A stretch of 64,000 nucleotides of DNA from an uncultured Collinsella sp. Lineage in GTDB: Bacteria > Actinomycetota > Coriobacteriia > Coriobacteriales > Coriobacteriaceae. Positions within the stretch are counted from its first letter, which is position 1; every line of letters starts with the position of its first letter. Below are positions 44,606 through 55,734 of the stretch, piece after piece. The DNA is taken from positions 1-64,000 of the forward strand of contig USAJ01000007.1 in assembly GCA_900552685.1 (NCBI GenBank), given 5' to 3'. The notes below the pieces were generated by a model, which was not told the origin of the DNA, made no database searches, and saw only the letters and a program-made list of their open reading frames with translations. The position numbers were made by a program, and so were the translations under genes.

Positions 44606-46168
44606 ATGGCATTCGTTTCACTCGCCATCATCGCGCTCGTGGCCTTTGCAAGCCCCTTCATCGCCTCGTCGATTCCCGGAAAACCCGTTCCCGAAACGGT
44701 CTTTTTGCTCGTGTTCGGCGCAGTGCTGGGACCCCATATGCTCGGCGTCATCCATGTAGATGCCGAGGTCTCGCTCGTGTCAGAGCTCGGTCTGGCATTT
44801 TTGTTCCTGCTTGCCGGCTTTGAGATCGATCCCAAGAACATCACGGGCGTCGAGGGCCGCTACGGTATGGCCACGTGGGCTGTCACATTTTGTATCGCCT
44901 GGCTTGCCGTGCGCTTTACCCCGTGGTTCTCGGTCAGCCATTTCGACGGTATCGCCGTGACGCTCGCCTTGACCTCGACGGCGCTTGGGGCGCTCATGCC
45001 CATCTTGCGCGAGCGGTTGCTTGCCGGAACGCGCGTCGGTGATTCGATTCTTGCCTATGGTACGTGGGGCGAGCTCGGCCCCGTGCTCGCCATGTCGGTA
45101 CTGCTGTCTGCCCGTACGGGCATCGAGACGCTGCTGATCTTGGGCTTATTTGCCGCCGTGTGCGTGCTGCTTGCCGTGGTCCCCAGCCGCTCCAAACGCG
45201 TCGGCAGCCGCTTCTTTGCGTTTGTCGAGGAGCGCGCCGATACCACGTCGCAGACGTTCGTACGCCTGACAGTGCTTATTTTGGTCACGCTCGTGGCGTT
45301 CTCGGCCATCTTTAGCCTCGATATCGTATTGGGCGCTTTTGCCGCCGGCTTTGTCCTGCGCTATATCATCCCCGAGGGCAACCATACGCTTGAGACCAAG
45401 CTCGACGGCCTGGCCTACGGCTTTTTGATCCCGGTGTTCTTTACCGTGTCGGGCGCTAAGATCGACCTGACGGCCGTGGTGTCGCGCCCCGGGCTGCTCG
45501 TGGGCTTTATCTTGGCGCTGCTGATCATTCGTGCCGTGCCCATTCTCATCTCTATGAGCATTTGTCCCGTGACGCGCGATGTGTCGGCGTATGGCCGCAT
45601 TACCGTGGCACTCTACTGCACCACGGCGCTGCCGATCATCGTTGCCGTAACGAGCGTGGCCGTCAACGCGGGCGCGCTGTCGCAAGATATTGCGTCGGTC
45701 ATGGTTGCCGCCGGTGCCATCACGGTGTTCTTGATGCCATTGCTCGCGCAGCTCTTCTACCGCGTGGTCGACGCCGCGCCGGTCGCCGCCGTGGCAGAGG
45801 TTGCCGAGCATCCATCCGATGCACTTGACATCCTGCGCGCCCATCACGATTTGGCGAGCCTGCTCGCACGCGAGCACGAGCTGCTGACCTCGCATGGCCA
45901 TGGTCGCGTATTCGAGGGCCTGCCTACGCTCGATACGATTGCCGAGCGTCTTTCCGCCGAGGCGGCGAGCGGCCACATCGATGCCCGCATCGTGGACGCG
46001 GCGCGTCTTCTTGCCGATAAGACCTATGGTGATGAGGTTGACCCGTCCGAGCTGACTCCGCGTGAGCGCCGCCGCCTTGAGCGCGCCAAGCTCGCCGTAC
46101 ACGAATACCGCCGCCGCATGCTGGAGCTCTACGCGCGCGATGAAGCCCAGGACGACGACGGCAAGTAG
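44606..46168 (+). CDS. CPA2-family cation:proton antiporter
   Basis: A 520-residue protein with a Kef/NapA-like membrane domain (about 12 helices, residues 1-390; ELGLAFLFLLAGFEIDP and DIVLGAFAAGFVL segments). A soluble, charged C-terminal region of about 120 residues is not a recognisable TrkA-N domain. It probably exchanges Na+ or K+ for protons. AGAGAAAGG precedes the ATG. It is divergent from purL. Confidence 0.9.
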   Translation: MAFVSLAIIALVAFASPFIASSIPGKPVPETVFLLVFGAVLGPHMLGVIHVDAEVSLVSELGLAFLFLLAGFEIDPKNITGVEGRYGMATWAVTFCIAWLAVRFTPWFSVSHFDGIAVTLALTSTALGALMPILRERLLAGTRVGDSILAYGTWGELGPVLAMSVLLSARTGIETLLILGLFAAVCVLLAVVPSRSKRVGSRFFAFVEERADTTSQTFVRLTVLILVTLVAFSAIFSLDIVLGAFAAGFVLRYIIPEGNHTLETKLDGLAYGFLIPVFFTVSGAKIDLTAVVSRPGLLVGFILALLIIRAVPILISMSICPVTRDVSAYGRITVALYCTTALPIIVAVTSVAVNAGALSQDIASVMVAAGAITVFLMPLLAQLFYRVVDAAPVAAVAEVAEHPSDALDILRAHHDLASLLAREHELLTSHGHGRVFEGLPTLDTIAERLSAEAASGHIDARIVDAARLLADKTYGDEVDPSELTPRERRRLERAKLAVHEYRRRMLELYARDEAQDDDGK

Positions 46169-46206
46169 CAAGGAATGTCGGGATACGGGTTCCGTCCAAA
46201 TAATAG

Positions 46207-46247
46207 AAGGCGCGCTGCCTGCGGTTGATGCGGACAGCGCGCCTTTT
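46207..46247. terminator. Bidirectional terminator
   Basis: AAGGCGCGCTG pairs with CAGCGCGCCTT around a 20-nt centre and is followed by TTG. It separates the antiporter from the convergent reductase gene. Confidence 0.8.
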
Positions 46248-46289
46248 GCGTTGAACTCTGTTGAGGTTCGAAGCCGAAACTTTCGACCT

Positions 46290-47039
<750 letters not shown>

Positions 47040-47193
47040 GGTGCCTCCATTCTTCGGGGGTGGACGTACGCAGCACAGGATAGCGGCGGACAAAAGCAAA
47101 CATGCCTGCTTATCGGTGAGCGGTATCCCTGGTTGACACCGAACGGTCAAATTGTTCAAACGCGGATCGCGTCAATGCGCCCCGAGCGTGCAA

Positions 47194-47232
47194 ATAAAAG
47201 GGCTCCCGTCCAAGACCAGACGGGAGCCCTTC
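47194..47232 (-). terminator. Rho-independent terminator of hom
   Basis: AAGGGCTCCCGTC pairs with GACGGGAGCCCTT on the minus strand around an 8-nt loop and is followed by TTTATTT. It is downstream of the homoserine dehydrogenase stop. Confidence 0.92.
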
Positions 47233-47262
47233 GAGCAAATGCGTTGTGGGGTGTAAACCGAA

Positions 47263-48606
47263 CTAGTTGGCCATGACACTTTCGGTCCAAGCCTCGACGT
47301 CCTCGATGCGCAGGACGTTGGCGACCTCGGCCACGCAGTCGACGCTGGCAAGCTCGGCGGCGGCAGCCTGGACGTCCTTCTCGAGCGCGCGGTGCGTCAG
47401 GAAGATGACCGAGCAGGCATCGCTGACGCCCGACTTGCCGTCCTCGACCTGGTTGATGAGCGAAATCGAGATGTTGTGCTTGGCAAAGATGTCGACCGTC
47501 TCGGACAGGGCGCCCACGCGGTCGGCGACCTTCAGGCGCACATAGTACTTGGTCTGGAGCTCGTCCATGGGCTTAAAGGCGAGGTTGTGACCATAGGGCT
47601 CAATCTCGGGCAGCGGAGCCACGCCGCGGCTGATCTGCTCGGAGAGCGACAAGATATCGCCCACGACGGCGCTCGCGGTGGGGAAGGAGCCTGCGCCCGC
47701 GCCGTAGAACATGGTCTCGCCCACGGCGTCACCCACCACGTAGACGGCGTTCATGGCGCCGTTGACCTTGGCGAGCATATGGTCTGCCGGGATGAGCGTG
47801 GGATGCACGCGGACGTCGACGCCGGCGTCGGTGTTGCGGGCGATGCCGAGCAGCTTAATGGTGTAGCCGAGCTCGCGAGCCTGGGCGATGTCCTCGGCGC
47901 CGATGGTACGGATACCCTGCTGGTACACATCGTCGGTGGTAACGCGGGTGCCAAAGCCGATGGAGGCGAGGATCGCCGTCTTGCTGGCGGCATCGAAGCC
48001 GTCGACGTCGGCGGACGGGTCGGCCTCGGCATAGCCCTTGGCCTGTGCATCGGCGAGCACGTCGGCGTAATCGGCGCCCTCGGCGTCCATGCGCGACAGG
48101 ATGTAGTTGGTGGTGCCGTTGAGGATGCCGGCGATGGTCAGGATCTTGTTGCCCACCAGATCGTGCTCAAGCGTGCTCACGATGGGGATGCCGCCGCCGC
48201 AGCTGGCCTCGCACTTAATCTGCACGCCGCACGCGCGTGCCTTCTTGGCAAGCGTCTCGACGTGACGGCCCAGCAGGGCCTTGTTGGCAGAGACGACGTG
48301 CTTGCCGTGCTCAAAGGCAGTGTTGAAGATCTCGGTTGCGGGATGCTCGCCGCCGATCAGCTCGACGACGATGTCGACGGCGGGGTCGGTGACGACATCG
48401 TGCCAGTCGCTCGTAAAGGCCTCGCGCTCAATGCCTGCCGCCTCGGCCTGCTCCCAGGCAAGCGCGCAGGCGCGGGTCAGCTTAAGGTCGATGCCGTAGG
48501 CTGCCAGGTACTCATCGTGGTGGCTCTTGATCAGACGGGCCACGCCGCCGCCGACGGTTCCCAGACCGATGAGGCCGACGTTCACGGTGCGCAGGGGTTC
48601 GCTCAT
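47263..48606 (-). CDS. hom: Homoserine dehydrogenase
   Basis: A 447-residue NAD(P)H-dependent enzyme that reduces aspartate semialdehyde to homoserine, on the path to threonine and methionine. GLIGLGTVGGG (11-21), VSANKALL, CEASCGGGIP and ILNGTTNYIL are family motifs. A C-terminal ACT domain (from about 360) would allow feedback control by threonine. GGAG precedes the ATG. A TAGAAT -10 lies upstream on the minus strand; I see no T-box or other riboswitch. Confidence 0.96.
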   Translation of the reverse strand: MSEPLRTVNVGLIGLGTVGGGVARLIKSHHDEYLAAYGIDLKLTRACALAWEQAEAAGIEREAFTSDWHDVVTDPAVDIVVELIGGEHPATEIFNTAFEHGKHVVSANKALLGRHVETLAKKARACGVQIKCEASCGGGIPIVSTLEHDLVGNKILTIAGILNGTTNYILSRMDAEGADYADVLADAQAKGYAEADPSADVDGFDAASKTAILASIGFGTRVTTDDVYQQGIRTIGAEDIAQARELGYTIKLLGIARNTDAGVDVRVHPTLIPADHMLAKVNGAMNAVYVVGDAVGETMFYGAGAGSFPTASAVVGDILSLSEQISRGVAPLPEIEPYGHNLAFKPMDELQTKYYVRLKVADRVGALSETVDIFAKHNISISLINQVEDGKSGVSDACSVIFLTHRALEKDVQAAAAELASVDCVAEVANVLRIEDVEAWTESVMAN

Positions 48607-48808
48607 AGATAGCTCCTTCGTGCATCTTATGGATGGATAAATCGCTTAAAGGTTGAGTGCATTCTAGCGTGAACCGAGGACGCGTGCTCGCCAGGCAACA
48701 GGAGTCGCACAAAACGGCACCCCCGAAACGCTGCGGAAACATTGGAAACACGCTCGCTACAAACGAACTTCCGTAACAAACTGTCAACGTTTGCACCATA
48801 AGGTTTGC

Positions 48809-48918
48809 CCTGTGCGACTGGGGCATGCAGGCGCTCGTCGGCGTGGAATGACGAGGGCCGGGTCGAAAAGCCCGCTACGGCTTATGTGATCCAGGACGGC
48901 AAGTACATCGCCGCCTAA
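48809..48918 (+). pseudogene. Collapsed remnant of a second livJ gene
   Basis: The stretch 48816-48840 encodes DWGMQALVG, identical to residues in the middle of the intact livJ downstream. It then jumps, out of frame, to WNDEGRVEKPATAYVIQDGKYI ending in TAA at 48916-48918, matching the last residues of LivJ (WNDKGQVQKEPTAYVITDGK). About 250 codons between the two parts are missing and nothing convincing remains upstream. This is the scar of an internal deletion in a tandem paralogue. The rest of 48607-49188 has no gene. Confidence 0.85.
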
Positions 48919-49107
48919 GTGCATATACATCGAGACCGGCGGGCCGTTTTATTCAGGGCAAGGACGCCTGTAACAGAACGGAAACATTACTTTCACACAA
49001 TAAAGTGGCTAAACTGCATAAACCGACAGAAATACGCAGAATTATGGATAAATGGGCAAAACAAAAGAAAAGTTGAAATAATCGCCACTTTTCTCAACTA
49101 AAGCGTC

Positions 49108-49167
49108 TACTATTTTGCGAACGCCGAACACGGCGAAGGATGGCCTGTCGGGTAACCGAAACCCGAC
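49108..49167 (+). promoter_or_regulatory. livJ promoter and leader hairpins
   Basis: TACTAT (49108-49113) is a plausible -10, with only a weak -35. Two perfect small hairpins follow in the leader: CGCCG/CGGCG (49122-49135) and GTCGGGT/ACCCGAC (49147-49167). The second ends about 10 bp before the ribosome site and may stabilise the mRNA or regulate translation. Confidence 0.4.
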
Positions 49168-49188
49168 GAGATTTGAGAGGAGAGCCGC

Positions 49189-50376
49189 ATGTCGAGCCTC
49201 ACCGGTAAGTCATTGAACCCTGTTATGAATCGCAGGAGCGTTATCGCGAGCGCAGCAGGTCTGGGGGCGATGTCCATTCTAGCTGGCTGCTCCTCCAACG
49301 GCGGCGACAGTGGTTCCGCTTCGGGCGACGCTTCGTTTAAGATCGGCACCATCGGCCCACTGACCGGCGCCAACGCGTCCTACGGCAAGTCCGTTACACA
49401 GGCTGTCGAGCTTGGCTGCAAGGATTTCTCGACTAAGGAACTGCCGCTTGTCAGCAAGGCCGAGGACGACCAGGCTGACGGCGAGAAGGCCGTCAACGCC
49501 TTCAACACCCTGCTCGACTGGGGCATGCAGGCCCTTGTCGGTCCGACCACCACGGGTGCGTCGGTCGCCGTTGCTGCTGAGTGCGGTAACGACCCCGAGA
49601 CGTTCATGATTACCCCGTCCGCGTCCTCCGAGGACGTTACCAAGGGCAAGGATTGCGTCTTCCAGGTTTGCTTCACCGACCCCAACCAGGGTGTCAACGC
49701 TGCCAAGTTCCTGGCGCAGAAGTATGCGGACGAGAAGTTCGTGCTGTTCTATAACTCCGGCGACGCCTATTCTTCGGGCATCGCAGATTCCTTTAAGGCC
49801 CAGGCCGCTGAGTCCAAGCTCGAGATTGTTGACGAGGAGACCTTTAAGGACGACTCCGCCACGAGCTTTACCAACCAGCTGACCAAGGCCAAGCAGGCTG
49901 GCGCCACCATGATCTTTGCGCCGATCTACTACACACCGGCGTCCGTCCTGCTCAAGAACGCCAAGGACATGGGCTACGACGTCAAGATGATGGGCTGCGA
50001 CGGCATGGACGGTATCCTGGGCGTTGAGGGCTTCGATACCTCTCTTGCCGAGGGTCTGCTGCTCATGACCCCGTTCTCCGCCGACGACGAGAAGAACGCC
50101 GACTTCGTCAACGCTTACAAAGATAAGTACGGCGATACCCCCGACCAGTTTGCCGCCGACGCCTACGACGGCGTGCATGCTGTGGTCGAGGCTCTCAAGG
50201 AGGCCGGCCTGGGTGTCGACGCCGACCCCACCGAGGTTGCCGAGAAGCTTCCCGAGGCTATGCGCAACATTACTGTTGACGGCCTGACTGGCAAGCTCTC
50301 CTGGAACGATAAGGGTCAGGTCCAGAAGGAGCCCACGGCGTACGTCATCACCGACGGCAAGTACGTACAGGCCTAA
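49189..50376 (+). CDS. livJ: Branched-chain amino acid ABC transporter, substrate-binding lipoprotein
   Basis: A 395-residue exported lipoprotein. The N-terminal RR (15-16) and hydrophobic stretch end in lipobox LAGC with C34, which could direct Tat or Sec export. The rest is a periplasmic-binding fold type I (Peripla_BP_6): KIGTIGPLTGANASYG, then VGPTTTGASVAVA. It captures leucine-type amino acids for LivHMGF. GAGAGGAGAG precedes the ATG. A degraded second copy lies 270 bp upstream. Confidence 0.95.
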   Translation: MSSLTGKSLNPVMNRRSVIASAAGLGAMSILAGCSSNGGDSGSASGDASFKIGTIGPLTGANASYGKSVTQAVELGCKDFSTKELPLVSKAEDDQADGEKAVNAFNTLLDWGMQALVGPTTTGASVAVAAECGNDPETFMITPSASSEDVTKGKDCVFQVCFTDPNQGVNAAKFLAQKYADEKFVLFYNSGDAYSSGIADSFKAQAAESKLEIVDEETFKDDSATSFTNQLTKAKQAGATMIFAPIYYTPASVLLKNAKDMGYDVKMMGCDGMDGILGVEGFDTSLAEGLLLMTPFSADDEKNADFVNAYKDKYGDTPDQFAADAYDGVHAVVEALKEAGLGVDADPTEVAEKLPEAMRNITVDGLTGKLSWNDKGQVQKEPTAYVITDGKYVQA

Positions 50377-50408
50377 TAGGCCGCCTTACATAGAGCGGTT
50401 TTGATCCC

Positions 50409-50470
50409 AAGCAGGGGAGGTTTTGGCCTTCCCTGCTTGCTTGGTATCTAGGGACGATGTAACGTCCCTG
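50409..50470 (+). promoter_or_regulatory. livJ-livH intergenic hairpins
   Basis: AAGCAGGG...CCCTGCTT (50409-50438) and AGGGACG/CGTCCCT (50450-50469) form two stem-loops without U-tracts. Such structures usually protect or attenuate the upstream message so that binding protein exceeds permease. Confidence 0.5.
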
Positions 50471-50515
50471 TTTCATACATTAACTGGAAACCTATTCGAA
50501 AGGGGGATGTGGAAC

Positions 50516-51397
50516 ATGACGGTCTTTATCCAATACCTGGTCAACGGCCTGTCCATGGGCAGCGTCTACGCCATCATCGCGTTGGGCTACACCATGGTCT
50601 ACGGTATCGCCAAGATGCTCAACTTCGCTCACGGCGATGTCATCATGGTCGGTGCCTATGTCTCGTTCTGCGCCACGTCGTATCTCGGCCTCCCGGGCTG
50701 GGCATCTGTAGTTCTCTCTTGCGTGGCCTGCACGGTTCTCGGTGTTCTCATTGAGGGCCTGGCCTATAAGCCGCTGCGCCAAGCAGGCCCGCTGGCCGTT
50801 CTGATTACGGCTATCGGCGTGTCCTACTTCCTGCAGAACGCCGCGCAGCTTCTGTGGGGCGCCACGCCCAAGAACTTCACTTCGCTCGTCACCTTCCAGG
50901 TGCCGGAGTTCTTGGCCAAGTTCAACGTAAGCGCCGTCTCGCTCGTCACCATCGTCGCCTGCCTGGTTATCATGGCCGGCCTGATGTTCTTTACAGGTAA
51001 GACCAAGATGGGCAAGGCCATGCGCGCCGTGTCCGAGGACAAGGCTGCCGCTCAGCTCATGGGCATCAACGTCAACCGCACCATTTCGATGACGTTTGCC
51101 ATCGGCTCTGCCCTTGCCGCCATCGCCGGCGTGCTGCTGTGCTCCTACTCGCCGGTGCTGCAGCCCACGACGGGTGCTATGCCTGGCATCAAGGCCTTCG
51201 ACGCCGCTGTCTTCGGTGGCATCGGCTCCATCCCCGGCGCTTTTGTCGGCGGCATTCTCATCGGCATCATCGAAGCGATGGCGCAGGCTTACATTTCCAC
51301 GAGCCTTGCCAACTCCATCGTCTTTGGTGTTCTGATCATCGTCCTGCTCGTCAAGCCTGCCGGCCTCTTGGGCAAGTACGTCCCCGAGAAGGTGTAG
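50516..51397 (+). CDS. livH: Branched-chain amino acid ABC transporter permease LivH
   Basis: A 293-residue permease with about eight membrane helices. GSVYAIIALGYTMVYG and the FGGIGSIPGAFVGGILIG coupling motif are family signatures. The ATG at 50516 lies 9 bp from AAAGGGGG; the ATG at 50507 is too close. It forms the membrane channel with LivM. Confidence 0.95.
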   Translation: MTVFIQYLVNGLSMGSVYAIIALGYTMVYGIAKMLNFAHGDVIMVGAYVSFCATSYLGLPGWASVVLSCVACTVLGVLIEGLAYKPLRQAGPLAVLITAIGVSYFLQNAAQLLWGATPKNFTSLVTFQVPEFLAKFNVSAVSLVTIVACLVIMAGLMFFTGKTKMGKAMRAVSEDKAAAQLMGINVNRTISMTFAIGSALAAIAGVLLCSYSPVLQPTTGAMPGIKAFDAAVFGGIGSIPGAFVGGILIGIIEAMAQAYISTSLANSIVFGVLIIVLLVKPAGLLGKYVPEKV

Positions 51398-52475
51398 GTG
51401 AGCGTTATGAAGTTTCTTAAAGACAAGCAGACGCGTCACGACTTTGTTACGTACGCCATGTGCCTTGTGGCGTTCGCCATCGTGTTCTTTATGCAGTCCA
51501 ACCACATGATCCCGCGCATGATTGCCGGCCAGCTGGTCCCCATTACGGCCTACATTGTTATGGCCATCTCCCTTAACCTCGTCGTTGGTATCGCGGGCGA
51601 CTTGTCGCTGGGCCACGCAGGCTTTATGAGCGTCGGCGCCTATACGGGCATCGTCACTGCCGTCGCGCTGGAGAGCGCCGTTCCGTCCGATCCGATGCGT
51701 CTGATCATCAGCATTGTGGTCGGCGCTATCGCCGCTGCCATCTTGGGCTTCTTGATCGGTATCCCGGTCCTGCGCCTGAGCGGCGACTATCTGGCCATCG
51801 TGACCCTGGCTTTTGGCGAGATCATCAAAGAGATCGTCACCTGCCTTATCGTGGGCGTCGACTCCCGCGGCCTGCATGTGATCTTTAACATCACGGGTAA
51901 CTCTACGATCAACGACCTGCACCTGCTCGAGGACGGCACCGCCATCATCAAGGGCGCGCAGGGAGCATCGGGCGTGTCGACCTATTCGACCTTCCTTGCC
52001 GGCGCCATCTTGGTTATGGTCGCGCTCGTGATTGTACTCAACCTGGTTCGCAGCCGTACCGGTCGTGCCATTATTGCCGTGCGCGATAACAAGATCGCTG
52101 CCGAGTCCGTGGGCATCTCCGTCACCCAGTACCGCATGATCGCCTTCGTGGTTTCCGCCGCCCTCGCCGGTGCTGCCGGAGCTCTCTTCGGCGGTAACTT
52201 CTCGCAGCTCTCCGCCACCAAGTTCGACTTCAACACGTCCATCCTCATCCTGGTGTTCGTGGTCCTGGGCGGTCTGGGCAATATGCGCGGCTCCGTCATC
52301 GCGGCGGCATTGCTCACGGTGCTTCCCGAGCTGCTCCGTCAGTTCTCGGACTACCGCATGCTCATCTACGCCATCGTGCTGATCCTGGTCATGATCTTTA
52401 CCAACAACCCGCAGCTCAAGGCGTTCTTCGGTCGCGTCAAGGACCGCTTTGCTTCCAAGAAGGAGGTGGCAGCCG

Positions 52476-52486
<11 letters not shown>
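51398..52486 (+). CDS. livM: Branched-chain amino acid ABC transporter permease LivM
   Basis: A 362-residue permease with about nine membrane helices. LNLVVGIAGDLSLGHAGFM and RLSGDYLAIVTLAFGEI are LivM hallmarks, and VLGGLGNMRGSVIAA is the coupling loop. The start is GTG immediately after livH stop (GAGAAGG upstream); an ATG at 51407 is possible. The C-terminus overlaps livG by 11 bp. Confidence 0.94.
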
Positions 52487-53336
<850 letters not shown>

Positions 53337-54050
53337 ATGGCAGAGCCGATGCTTTCCGTCTACAACATCAACGTCTGGTACGGCGCCATCCACGCCATCA
53401 AGGACATCTCCTTTAACGTTAACGAGGGCGAGATCGTGGCCCTGATCGGTGCGAACGGTGCCGGCAAGTCCACAACGCTCAAGACTGTCTCGGGCCTGCT
53501 GCGTTCCAAGACCGGCTCCATCAAGTTTATGGGCGAGGACATTACTCATACGCCCGCTGATAAGCTGGTAAGCAAGGGCCTGGCCCAGGTGCCCGAGGGA
53601 CGTCGCGCCTTTTTGCAGATGACGGTTGAGGAGAACCTGGAAATGGGCGCCTATACGCAGCCCAAGTCCACGGTGGCTCCGGGCCTTGAGCGTGTCTACG
53701 AACAGTTCCCGCGTCTTAAGGAGCGCCGTCGCCAGGTCGCCGGCACCCTTTCGGGCGGCGAGCAGCAGATGCTCGTTATGGGCCGCGCCCTTATGAGTAA
53801 CCCCAAGCTGCTCATGCTCGACGAGCCTTCCATGGGCCTGGCGCCGATTCTGATTGAGCAGATCTTCCAGATTGTCGAGGACCTGCACAAGGCCGGCACC
53901 ACGGTGCTTCTGGTCGAGCAGAACGCTCAGATGGCGCTCTCGATCGCCACGCGCGGCTACGTGCTCGAGACCGGCAAGATTACCATGACCGGCACCGGCC
54001 AAGAGCTGCTGCACGACGACAACGTCCGCAAAGCCTACCTCGGAGGCTAA
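53337..54050 (+). CDS. livF: Branched-chain amino acid ABC transporter ATPase LivF
   Basis: A 237-residue ABC ATPase. Walker A is GANGAGKS (38-45), the signature is LSGGEQQ near 139 and Walker B is LLMLDEPSMGLAP. It pairs with LivG. The ATG follows the livG stop codon directly, with GGGGGAG upstream. A strong terminator ends the operon. Confidence 0.96.
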   Translation: MAEPMLSVYNINVWYGAIHAIKDISFNVNEGEIVALIGANGAGKSTTLKTVSGLLRSKTGSIKFMGEDITHTPADKLVSKGLAQVPEGRRAFLQMTVEENLEMGAYTQPKSTVAPGLERVYEQFPRLKERRRQVAGTLSGGEQQMLVMGRALMSNPKLLMLDEPSMGLAPILIEQIFQIVEDLHKAGTTVLLVEQNAQMALSIATRGYVLETGKITMTGTGQELLHDDNVRKAYLGG

Positions 54051-54060
54051 CCCACCTAAC

Positions 54061-54098
54061 AAAAGGGGCGCTGACTATCTCAGTCAGCGCCCCTTTTT
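54061..54098 (+). terminator. Rho-independent terminator of livJHMGF
   Basis: AAAAGGGGCGCTGACT pairs with AGTCAGCGCCCCTTTT around ATCTC, followed by a T-run. It lies 10 bp after livF. Confidence 0.95.
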
Positions 54099-54167
54099 AA
54101 GTTGCGGTGAAATAGGGGCTGAATACGGGCTCCAGAGGCCAAAAGAGTCCCTATTCCACCGCAACTT
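54099..54167. repeat. Long inverted repeat (19-bp arms)
   Basis: Arms at 54099-54117 and 54149-54167 pair at 18 of 19 positions across a 31-nt centre. It starts directly after the liv terminator, in the leader of cutC. It has the same overall form as the long palindromes at 101-231 but a different sequence. Confidence 0.75.
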
Positions 54168-54225
54168 CATGGGGATGTGTGACAATGCCCGTCGGAAAAC
54201 ATCTGCTGTCTTTGGGGGTCTATCT

Positions 54226-54903
54226 ATGCTGTACGAGTTTTGTGCCGAGAACTTTGAGCGGGTGCCGGCGGCTATCGATGCCGGTGCAAGGCGTATCGAG
54301 CTGTGCGACAACCTTGCCGTTGGTGGCACCACGCCTTCGGCCGGCGTTATCAGCGCTACGACCAACTATGCACACGAGCACGATGCGCGGGTGATGTGCA
54401 TGATTCGCCCGCGTGGCGGCGACTTTCACTACAACCAGGACGAGTTGCGTATGATGGAGATGGACCTGGGCCTTGCCGTGAGCGCCGGCGTTGACGGCTT
54501 GGTCTTTGGCTGCTGCAAGCCCTGCGCTGGCGGATGGGCACTCGACGAGCTTACGTTGGGCGCTCTCGTGATGGCCGCGGGCTGCGCGACCGAGGAATGC
54601 AAGCGTGAGCCCATCGACATCACCTTCCACATGGCGTTTGATCAGCTCTCGCCCGAGGCTCAGCTCGACGCGATTGACATACTCGCCGACTGCGGCATCA
54701 CACGCATCCTGACGCATGGTGGCGCTGCCGGTACGCCGATCGAGGACAACTTCGAAAACCTGGCCCGCTTGATCGAGTATGCGGGCGACCGCTTGACCAT
54801 CCTTCCCGGCGGCGGCATTTCCACGGTCAACCGCGATACCGTGGCGGCGGCACTGGGCGTCTCCGAGCTCCATGGCACCAAGATTGTGCCGCTGGAGGTA
54901 TAA
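54226..54903 (+). CDS. cutC: CutC family protein
   Basis: A 225-residue TIM-barrel protein of the CutC family (historically a copper homeostasis protein; real activity is debated). Family segments include ENFERVPAAIDAGARRIELCDNLAVGG, MIRPRGGDFHY, FHMAFDQ and RILTHGG. The ATG at 54226 follows GGGGGTC; an in-frame ATG at 54169 lies within the inverted-repeat junction and has no ribosome site. A DUF4931 gene follows after 3 bp. Confidence 0.92.
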   Translation: MLYEFCAENFERVPAAIDAGARRIELCDNLAVGGTTPSAGVISATTNYAHEHDARVMCMIRPRGGDFHYNQDELRMMEMDLGLAVSAGVDGLVFGCCKPCAGGWALDELTLGALVMAAGCATEECKREPIDITFHMAFDQLSPEAQLDAIDILADCGITRILTHGGAAGTPIEDNFENLARLIEYAGDRLTILPGGGISTVNRDTVAAALGVSELHGTKIVPLEV

Positions 54904-54906
54904 CCC

Positions 54907-55704
54907 GTGACGCTGGTATTTGACGTTCAGCAGGCGAACGGTAAGCCCGACGACAACCGTCGTCCCGGCACCGCGTGCCCCTTTTGCGATACAGAAGGGC
55001 TCACCGACATCATTCGCCGTGATGGCGATTGCATTTGGCTCGAGAATAAGTTCAAGACCCTGCGCGCCACCCGTCAAACCGTGCTGATCGAGTCGGCCGA
55101 TCACGATGCCGACCTGGTGACCTATGAGCCGGATGAACTCCACCATGTGATGCGGTTTGCCCTGGGTTGCTGGCAGCAGATGATCGATTCACAGCAGTAT
55201 CGAAGCGTGCTCATGTACAAGAACAAAGGCCCGCTTTCGGGCGGCAGCCTCGTCCATCCACACATGCAGATTGTGGGCTTGGAACAGGAGGACGGCTATG
55301 CGGCGCTGGCCTCAGCCAACTTTGAAGGCATCAGTGTCTGGCAACAGGGGAGAATCTCGGTCGACATCTCAACCGAACCGATCATGGGGTTCTTTGAGAT
55401 CAACGTTTCAGCCCCGCAGGGAATCGCTGCCAGCGATGACACGAGAGACCAAGCCGAGGCGGATCTCTTCGCCGATGCGATCCAGGTAGCTCTGCGCTAT
55501 ATCCTGAACGAGCACCATGGTGGTCGCGCAGAGTCGTACAACTTGTTCTTCTACCACATGGACGGTCGGACCATTGCCAAGGCGCTGCCGCGTTGGGTGG
55601 CATCACCCTACTTTGTTGGCTATCGTTTGGCCCAGGTCAATGCCGAGACGACGCTCGATATCGATGCTGAGCGCCTACGCGCGCATCTGGAAACGCTCGT
55701 ATAG
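54907..55704 (+). CDS. DUF4931/HIT-like galactose-1-phosphate uridylyltransferase-related protein
   Basis: A 265-residue protein with a zinc-like CPFC (24-27) and the HIT-superfamily triad H117-x-H119-x-Q121 (LVHPHMQ). GalT-type sequence surrounds it. It is probably a nucleotide transferase or hydrolase of the DUF4931 family; the substrate is unknown. The start is GTG with GGAGGTAT inside the end of cutC, so it is translationally linked to cutC. Confidence 0.82.
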   Translation: MTLVFDVQQANGKPDDNRRPGTACPFCDTEGLTDIIRRDGDCIWLENKFKTLRATRQTVLIESADHDADLVTYEPDELHHVMRFALGCWQQMIDSQQYRSVLMYKNKGPLSGGSLVHPHMQIVGLEQEDGYAALASANFEGISVWQQGRISVDISTEPIMGFFEINVSAPQGIAASDDTRDQAEADLFADAIQVALRYILNEHHGGRAESYNLFFYHMDGRTIAKALPRWVASPYFVGYRLAQVNAETTLDIDAERLRAHLETLV

Positions 55705-55734
55705 CAAGGCTAACGCCCGCGCAATGCGGACGGT

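Noticed and set aside
48607..48800. Possible T-box or threonine leader before hom
   Set aside because: No T-box sequence, specifier stem or leader peptide with threonine codons could be found.
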